Source: JAGOMW01 sp964596675 (GTDB taxonomy: Bacteria; Patescibacteriota; Gracilibacteria; BD1-5; UBA2023). Taken from it: 21,360 bases of DNA. The position numbers were made by a program, and so were the translations under genes. Below are positions 16,781-21,360 of the stretch, piece by piece. The notes under the pieces are model-generated. The model was given only the letters and a program-made list of their open reading frames with translations, searched no databases and was not told the origin of the DNA. Location of the stretch: NCBI GenBank assembly GCA_964596675.1, contig CAZQUZ010000014.1:1-21360 (forward strand), read 5' to 3'. Each line of letters begins with the position of its first letter. The first letter of the stretch is position 1.

Positions 16781-17074
16781 ATGAAAAATGCATTCAAGCA
16801 TGCTCCCATAATCTCTGGCGCTGAAAACTCCAAAACGATATCACTCATCACAGACTCATTTCGGCAAAAAATCCTCCCTCTTCTCTTGGATACCCGCTCA
16901 CGATGAGATGCAGATATAAAGAATATCATAGAGGAAGTGGGATTATTTTATAAAACAACAGAGAAAGCAGATATCAGTAAATCCTGGACATATGCATGTC
17001 TCGAGCTGAGTATACTCAAATACTGAGCCAGACTTCGGGAAATAAAGCGACGATGAGAAAAGATGATAAAATAA
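16781..17074 (+). CDS. Hypothetical protein
   Basis: 97 residues with three TGA-Gly codons (TRSR-G-DAD, LKY-G-ARL, KRR-G-EKM), so the standard code shows only fragments. Sequence: MKNAFKHAPIISGAENSK at the start, SFRQKILPLLLDT, IIEEVGLFYKTTEKADISKS, YACLELSILKY and a very basic end LREIKRRGEKMIK. Probably cytoplasmic, perhaps nucleic-acid-binding by charge alone; no family recognised. The promoter-to-ATG geometry supports this start. It follows the HxlR-type gene by 60 bp but has its own promoter. Confidence 0.68.
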
Positions 17075-17083
17075 TAATAAATG

Positions 17084-17110
17084 TTGATTTTTTTCAGGAG
17101 CATCTATAAT
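17084..17110 (+). promoter_or_regulatory. Possible promoter of the 17164 gene
   Basis: TTGATT (17084-17089), short 15-bp spacer, perfect TATAAT (17105-17110). The leader to ATG 17164 holds a palindrome ATCTATA-TTT-TATAGAT. Confidence 0.45.
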
Positions 17111-17163
17111 GCTCAAATCTATATTTTATAGATACCCATATAAAAACATATCAGGAGAAGATA

Positions 17164-17442
17164 ATGAAAACACATACGAAAGATTCTTCCATTAGGACTA
17201 TCGAGAAAGCGATAGAAAAATCGATCGGCGATAGCCAGATTGAGCCAACCATAGATTGGCTGGAAGGTGTCACCCGAAAGATACGAAAGGAGTTTATAAA
17301 TCTACGCTATGAAGATTTTTTAAAAGCCTTACAAAATGTTTTAGCACGTATTTGGGAAAAGCATTTTCAAGCTATAGAAGAAGTTTTTACCAAGCATATA
17401 TGGTATGCGATTAATTCACCTCTGAGTTATTTTGCAAACTAG
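17164..17442 (+). CDS. Hypothetical small helical protein
   Basis: 92 residues, no TGA. Predicted mostly helical and charged: SIRTIEKAIEKSIGDSQIEP, TIDWLEGVTRKIRKEF, YEDFLKALQNVLARIWEKHF, AIEEVFTKHIWYAINSP. No membrane helix or signal peptide. AGGAG 6 nt before ATG 17164 is a clear RBS. A strong terminator follows 14 nt after the stop, so it forms a single-gene unit. No family recognised. Confidence 0.75.
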   Translation: MKTHTKDSSIRTIEKAIEKSIGDSQIEPTIDWLEGVTRKIRKEFINLRYEDFLKALQNVLARIWEKHFQAIEEVFTKHIWYAINSPLSYFAN

Positions 17443-17455
17443 CTAAATACCAAAA

Positions 17456-17478
17456 AGCGAGCTCGTCTCGCTTTTTTT
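17456..17478 (+). terminator. Intrinsic terminator after the 17164 gene
   Basis: AGCGAG-CTCGT-CTCGCT with flanking A5 and T7. Confidence 0.88.
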
Positions 17479-17479
17479 C

Positions 17480-17507
17480 TTGCCTCTATTATTTTTTTGA
17501 TTATATT
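17480..17507 (+). promoter_or_regulatory. Promoter of the possible leader peptide, leaderless
   Basis: TTGCCT (17480-17485), 16-bp spacer, TATATT (17502-17507), 6 nt to ATG 17514. Confidence 0.55.
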
Positions 17508-17513
17508 CAGAGC

Positions 17514-17567
17514 ATGTCTCACGCTGTTATCATTACCATTACGAAGAAACTCTCTCCACTCGGATAG
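17514..17567 (+). CDS. Possible 17-residue leader peptide
   Basis: ATG 17514 to TAG 17567 encodes MSHAVIITITKKLSPLG. Start supported by the promoter 6 nt upstream. A perfect terminator hairpin follows 37 nt after the stop, then the gene at 17650. Short peptide, then terminator, then gene is the layout of transcription attenuation, but no antiterminator pairing was worked out. Three Ile, two Thr and two Lys are not a strong bias. Confidence 0.35.
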   Translation: MSHAVIITITKKLSPLG

Positions 17568-17603
17568 GTTCTTTGTCGTGTGATTCAGTCCATACGCCCT
17601 CCA

Positions 17604-17629
17604 CCTCTCCGAAAAACGGAGAGGTTTTT
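17604..17629 (+). terminator. Terminator or attenuator
   Basis: CCTCTCCG-AAAAA-CGGAGAGG then T5. Lies between the possible leader peptide and the gene at 17650. Confidence 0.85.
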
Positions 17630-17649
17630 AGTTTTTATCTCCTCGTGAT

Positions 17650-17877
17650 ATGCATACTCTCTCGAACTTTAAAAAAGCTGATGTCATCGAACTGGATGGA
17701 GTGCAGTATATCATCATGGCGAGCGTACCCGATCTATGAAGACCTGGAAATGTCTATAATATCTGTACCACTGAGCTTCTTGCTTCGAGATTCGGTGTGC
17801 GTCTCGAATGAGCCACCCTCGTACCGACGACTCTGCTCTCAGAAATTATAAAAAAACGAGTCAAAAACTTTCTCTAG
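17650..17877 (+). CDS. Hypothetical small protein
   Basis: 75 residues with two TGA-Gly codons (PDL-G-RPG, RLE-G-ATL). Reads MHTLSNFKKADVIELDGVQY, IIMASVPDLGRPGNVYNICT, ELLASRFGVRLEGATLVP and ends IIKKRVKNFL. No signal or membrane helix. No family recognised; the mix of beta-like hydrophobic strands and a basic tail suggests a small folded cytoplasmic protein. No own promoter was seen between the upstream terminator and the ATG, so its expression may depend on read-through past that terminator. It ends 10 bp before the lysS promoter. Confidence 0.6.
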
Positions 17878-17886
17878 TACGTAATT

Positions 17887-17914
17887 TTGCCTTTTCTATC
17901 CTTTTCTCTATACT
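17887..17914 (+). promoter_or_regulatory. Promoter of lysS
   Basis: TTGCCT (17887-17892), 16-bp spacer, TATACT (17909-17914). Predicted start near 17921, which lies after the ATG at 17917 and 14 nt before the ATG at 17935. Confidence 0.6.
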
Positions 17915-17934
17915 AGATGAAAACTTTTTACTCT

Positions 17935-19521
17935 ATGTCTACACCGTCTTACTCTACTGAATCTCTCGACCGCATCAAAAAGCTCGAACGCATCCGCGCG
18001 CTCGGAGTGAATCCTTTCGCGACGCGATACGATACGACGCATCAGATAGGACAAATACTCTCTACATACCGAGCCAAGCTCGATGAGTGAGAGACTGCCG
18101 ACTTTCGCGCTATCGAAGATGTCATCGGAGCACCGACGACAGAGGTCAGCCTCGCGGGCCGCGTCATGCTGCATCGTAGCTTCGGCAAAATCTGCTTCGC
18201 GACGATATCCGATGGTACGGGTCGCATGCAGATACTTTTCTCACGAGAGAACTGCAGCATCAGTATCGGAGGTGAGACAAAAACCGAGCTCACATGAGAA
18301 ACTGAGCCGGTGAGTGCATACAAGTTTGCAGAAAAGCTCATCGACCTCGGAGACTTCATCGGCGTACGAGGAGAGCTCTTCTATACACATAAAGGCGAGC
18401 TCACACTCTTCGTGCATGATTTTACATTTCTCACGAAGTCGATACGCCCCCTCCCAGAGAAGTTCCACGGACTCGAAAATGACGAAGACCGCTACCGCAA
18501 GCGCTATCTCGATATGATGACCGACGATGAGCTCCGTGCGATGTTCGTACGAAAGAGTGCATTTTGGCGAGCGACGAGAGAGTTCCTCATAGCAAAATGA
18601 TTCCTCGAGGTAGATACTCCAACTCTGGAGCATACGACGGGTGGAGCGGAGGCTCGGCCGTTCGCCACACACCATAACGACTACGATGTCGATGTATACC
18701 TGCGCATCTCTATCGGTGAGCTCTGGCAAAAGCGTCTCATGGCAGGCGGATTTCCGAAGACGTTCGAGATCGGTCGTGCATTTCGAAATGAAGGATCCAG
18801 TCCAGACCACCTCCAGGAGTTCACGAATATGGAGTTCTACTGGGCATATGCGAACTACGAAGACGGGATGGATCTCGTACAGGAGATGTATAGCACTATC
18901 GCAGAGAAGGTCTATGGCAAGACGACTTTCGCGGCTCGTGGACATACATTCGACCTCGCGGATGAGTGGAGACGCGTAGACTACGTGAGTGCTGTCCTCG
19001 AGAAGACTGGTATCGATATACTGACTGCGACCGATGATGCCATGCGCGCGAAGCTCACAGAGCTCGGTGTGAAGTACGACGGGACCAATCGTGAGCGCCT
19101 CACCGATACCCTCTGGAAGTACACTCGTCGTCAGATTTCTGGCCCTGCATTTCTCGTGCGACATCCTGAGCTCATCTCCCCTCTCGCGAAGACGAGCGCG
19201 GACTATCCTGGTACGGTCGAGAGATTCCAGGTGATACTCGGAGGCAGTGAGATCGGGAATGGATACTCCGAGCTCAATGATCCACTCGATCAGCGCGCGC
19301 GATTCGAAAAGCAGCAGTCGATGCTCGCGGGATGAGATGATGAGGCGATGATGCCTGACTGGGAGTTCGTGGAGATGCTCGAGCACGGGATGCCTCCGAC
19401 GTGCGGATTTGGTTTCGGTGAACGGCTATTCGCATTTCTGGAGGACCTGCCGATACGCGAGGTACAGTACTTCCCATTTCTAAAGCCAGTACATAGTGGC
19501 GAAGAGAAAGAAGAGAAATAG
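17935..19521 (+). CDS. lysS: Lysyl-tRNA synthetase, class II
   Basis: 528 residues. Charges tRNA-Lys in the cytoplasm. N-terminal OB-fold anticodon-binding domain (VSLAGRVMLHRSFGKICFATISDG...MQILF, then GDFIGVRGELFYTHKGELTL), then the class II core: RYLDMM, TGGAEARPFATHHNDYD, YLRISIGELWQKRLMAGGF, motif 2 FEIGRAFRNEG, EFTNMEFYWAYANY and motif 3 GFGFGERLFAFLEDLPIREV. Four TGA codons (18088, 18295, 18598, 19333) are Gly, few among many GGN glycines. ATG 17935 is chosen because the predicted transcription start falls after the in-frame ATG at 17917. Family members are usually near 500 residues, so this one is complete. It has its own promoter, and another promoter directly follows it. Confidence 0.96.
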
Positions 19522-19524
19522 TCT

Positions 19525-19552
19525 TTGCATTTCTCTATCTCTCCGATATAAT
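19525..19552 (+). promoter_or_regulatory. Promoter of the Excalibur-domain gene
   Basis: TTGCAT (19525-19530), 16-bp spacer, consensus TATAAT (19547-19552). Leader of about 25 nt before ATG 19584. Confidence 0.7.
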
Positions 19553-19583
19553 CAGTTTATATTTATTTTCTCACTTTTTTCTC

Positions 19584-20099
19584 ATGGCAGGTATAAAGGC
19601 GACAGCCGCAAAAATCGGTACAGAAGCACAAAAAGCTCGTAATACCAAATCCACTCGTCTCTGGTTCATCGGTCTCATCGCTGTCATCGTGGCAGTCCTC
19701 TGGTGGCTCAAAGTCATAAAGACAGGATTCGCTATCGGACTCGGGATACTCCTCCTCGCAGCATTCGGGATAGAGGCATACGACTATGACCTCGACCTCG
19801 GGAAGCTCTGGGAGACAGGGAGCATCGCAGAGTCTCGCGTCACCCATACGAAAGACGGACTCAAGCTCATGGGCTCATGTGCCCTCCCGACTCAGGGTGA
19901 GTGAGACCTAAACTGTGCGAACTTCCAGACACAGGGGGAGGCTCAGGCGAAGTATGACCAGTGTGCTGATGAGATCGCATCATATAATGATGGTGTAGAT
20001 GCAGCGAAGGTAAAATCTCTCGATATCTATCGTCTCGACGGAGATAAAGATGGGGTCGTGTGTGAGTCACTCCCTCGTGGAGCGGTTCCTGCGATGTAG
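19584..20099 (+). CDS. Membrane protein with C-terminal Excalibur calcium-binding domain
   Basis: 171 residues. Basic N-terminus, then two hydrophobic segments (about residues 26-43 and 47-65: LWFIGLIAVIVAVLWWL and GFAIGLGILLLAAFG). The soluble C-terminal part reads DLNCANFQTQGEAQAKYDQC and ends YRLDGDKDGVVCESLP, the DxDxDGxxCE signature of Excalibur domains, which bind calcium in EF-hand-like loops and are usually extracellular; the paired Cys fit a disulfide. One TGA (19902, GE-G-DL) opens the domain; with the standard code it would be lost. Possible role in envelope or nuclease-type surface functions; not determinable here. Confidence 0.85.
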
Positions 20100-20129
20100 G
20101 GTGTATATTTAGAAAATCTCCAGAAAGTT

Positions 20130-20486
20130 ATGAAAAGAATAACAAAATATAAAAGATGGCTTGCTGAAGTTTTATTTAAGACAAACTGCTGGATGTGGTG
20201 AATATATCTTATTGATGTTTTTAAATGAGAAATAGCCAATATTGCTTGAACAACCAGCATTGGTACTGCAATATTAATATGAATACCAACATCGATTATT
20301 ATTTGGTGAGTGTACACCTGAGTATCGAGGTATAGAAAAAGGCTCTCAATCCAGCTAACAATATTTATATCATCTTTCATTTTTTTAATATGCAGTTTAT
20401 CAAAAACTTTTTTATTAATAACGAGGAACGTATTATTAAAGCTTTCTTCACAATTATCACCATTTTTTCAATATATGCGTGATTAA
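20130..20486 (+). CDS. Hypothetical small membrane protein, TGA-rich
   Basis: 118 residues, six TGA-Gly codons, hence invisible in the standard code. Starts MKRITKYKRWLAEVLFK; hydrophobic segments around CWMWGIYLIDVF, GTAILIGIPTSIIIWGVY and LTIFISSFIFLICSL suggest two or three membrane helices. Glycines fall at natural places (AGTTSIGTAILIGIP). The end overlaps the next gene by 97 bp in another frame, so the true C-terminus is uncertain. A minus-strand ORF over the same bases is less likely because it would run into the Excalibur gene. No family recognised. Much more AT-rich than lysS. Confidence 0.5.
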
Positions 20487-21127
20487 TTATTTCTTCAAAA
20501 TATTTTGGGGTAAATTTCGTATTTTTTAATAACTCAATTCAATCCTGAGTAAGCAATACTGGAATTATTCAAACATGATCAATATCGACTTGAGTTACTA
20601 ATGGTACATGAACTTTTTCTGAGGATGATTATAATACAACCTTAAACTCAATTACTTGAACCGTTGACCGAATTCGTTATATTATGTCTTTCTGAGAAAA
20701 TTGAGTTGATTATTTTAAGCAAGATACTCAACCTCAAACTTTATTACTATGAAATACCAAATCTTTAAATAATACACTACTACACTCTTTTCTTCAAAAG
20801 TATCAATATACATTTAGTATTTCTCCAAAATCATATCTTGCAATCATAACCCAAAAACCAATTCCATATAATAAAGATTTACTAATGGCTATTAACTGAG
20901 TAAGTATAGGAGTATTTAATAAAAGTCTTGATAGTAAATATTTTTTGAGTGATTTAGTAAAAGATTCAAATGATGTTCTTTATATATTCCCCATAGATAC
21001 TATTAAGATAGTTCAGCCTGATAGAAAAATAATAAATTTACTAGATTACTGAAATAAAATAAACATCTCTCTAGCTATATGACAGAATTGAAATTCAGTT
21101 CAAAGCATTACGATTATTGAGCCATAA
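20390..21127 (+). CDS. Membrane-anchored extracytoplasmic protein, unknown, TGA-rich
   Basis: 245 residues, hidden by 13 in-frame TGA codons; 13 of 17 glycines are TGA. N-terminus MQFIKNFFINNEERIIKAFF is basic and amphipathic, then one helix (ITIFSIYAGLIISS) and a Ser/Thr/Asn-rich linker (QTGSISTGVTNGTGTFSEDD). The rest is a polar domain with YLAIITQKPIPYNKDLLMAI, DVLYIFPIDTIKIVQP and a beta-like end NISLAIGQNGNSVQSITIIE. Topology suggests a single-pass anchor with an outer domain. No family recognised. Low GC. No RBS seen. Next on the strand is a terminator-like hairpin at 21199-21227. Confidence 0.68.
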
Positions 21128-21145
21128 TCAGTTTTTTAGATTTTT

Positions 21146-21166
21146 CTGGAGCGAGTAATGGGACTC
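21146..21166 (-). repeat. Partial copy of the tRNA-Gly 3' end
   Basis: 21 bp (CCA end, discriminator, acceptor strand, start of the T arm) identical to 21305-21325, offset 159 bp, same orientation, with similar flanks on the 3' side (GATTTT). Followed at 21164-21194 by a strikingly GC-rich stretch. A tRNA remnant or an attachment-site-like duplication. Confidence 0.8.
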
Positions 21167-21198
21167 CGCGCTCTCCGCCGCGCGCCGGCTCTCTCACT

Positions 21199-21227
21199 AA
21201 AAATGCCAAATTCAATTGGCATTTTTT
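21199..21227. terminator. Terminator-like hairpin
   Basis: AAAAATGCCAA-ATTCAA-TTGGCATTTTTT. Symmetric, can work on both strands; it would end the plus-strand unit 20130-21127. Confidence 0.75.
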
Positions 21228-21266
21228 ACGTTCGATTCGAGTCCCCTACGTCAAAAGTGAGAAAAT

Positions 21267-21296
21267 AAAATTCCCATCCTTTCGGATGAGAATTTT
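21267..21296 (-). terminator. Terminator of the tRNA-Gly gene
   Basis: Minus strand AAAATTCTCATCC-GAAA-GGATGGGAATTTT, 13-bp stem with one wobble and a GAAA loop, then ATTTTC. It begins 10 nt after the tRNA CCA end. Confidence 0.8.
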
Positions 21297-21305
21297 GATT
21301 TTCAC

Positions 21306-21360
21306 TGGAGCGAGTAATGGGACTCGAACCCACAACGGCCGCCATGGCAAGGCGGTACTC
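21306..21360 (-). tRNA. tRNA-Gly(GCC), 5' end outside window
   Basis: Minus strand: anticodon stem CCGCC/GGCGG with loop TTGCCAT, so anticodon GCC; 5-nt variable loop; T arm GTGGG-TTCGAGT-CCCAT; acceptor 3' strand TACTCGC; discriminator T (usual for tRNA-Gly) and encoded CCA. About 55 of 74 nt are present. It reads GGC/GGU, not UGA; the tRNA-Gly(UCA) required by the recoding must be elsewhere. Confidence 0.93.

Noticed and set aside
18241..19386. Long minus-strand ORF (381 codons) antisense to lysS
   Set aside because: It is a shadow: lysS has clear class II motifs on the plus strand, and the antisense protein has no recognisable domain.
20027..20380. Minus-strand ORF of 117 codons
   Set aside because: It overlaps the end of the Excalibur-domain gene, whose C-terminal signature is certain; the plus-strand reading with TGA=Gly gives natural membrane helices.
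1..21127. Apparent frameshifts, nonsense mutations and pseudogenes in most genes
   Set aside because: All the interruptions checked are TGA in the same frame at positions where glycine fits; TAA and TAG end the genes normally.

Overview
The window reads coherently only if TGA is a glycine codon (translation table 25). With the standard code most genes break into pieces. With TGA as Gly they join into full-length families, while TAA and TAG remain the stops. This recoding is known from Candidatus Gracilibacteria (BD1-5) and Absconditabacteria (SR1), so the DNA most likely comes from one of these Candidate Phyla Radiation lineages. The run of 100 Ns indicates a draft scaffold, probably metagenomic. 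All CDS coordinates below run through in-frame TGA; several genes have no useful standard-code ORF.

Layout. 1-1385 (-): 5' three quarters of glmS. 1603-5402 (+): a large secreted protein with CARDB repeats, 4-Cys modules and a C-terminal glycosidase-like domain, interrupted by the N gap and carrying an in-frame tandem duplication. 5447-5521 (-): a possible tiny gene with its own promoter, RBS and terminator. 5723-8270 (+): a PiT phosphate transporter and a membrane-anchored metallo-beta-lactamase-fold hydrolase. 8452-8817 (+): a Fur-like regulator. 8887-9606 (-): a secreted fibre-like protein. 9723-10262 (+): LOG-family protein. 10342-14599 (+): a metal (probably zinc) island with a second Fur-like regulator, two COG0523 metallochaperone GTPases, a ZIP transporter and a CDF transporter. 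14636-15431 (-): two small hypothetical proteins. 15512-16135 (-) and 16424-16720 (+): a nitroreductase and a divergent HxlR-family regulator with back-to-back promoters and a folded leader. 16781-17877 (+): small hypothetical genes and a possible leader peptide. 17935-19521 (+): lysS. 19584-20099 (+): Excalibur-domain membrane protein. 20130-21127 (+): two TGA-rich membrane proteins. 21306-21360 (-): tRNA-Gly(GCC), cut by the window end, with a partial copy of its 3' end 159 bp away.

Regulatory signals are unusually legible. Many promoters fit TTGNNN, a 16-bp spacer and TANNNT. In several cases the -10 box lies exactly 6 or 7 nt before the ATG, which predicts leaderless mRNAs. Others use an extended -10 (TG-N-TAGYAT) with a 25-28 nt leader. 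Clear intrinsic terminators separate most transcription units.

The strongest leads are: the recoding itself, with TGA at family-defining glycines and in tandem TGA-TGA; the divergent HxlR/nitroreductase unit with its folded leader; the metal island; the leaderless promoter set; hairpin-plus-T-tract elements between promoters and start codons; and the hidden TGA-rich secreted and membrane genes.
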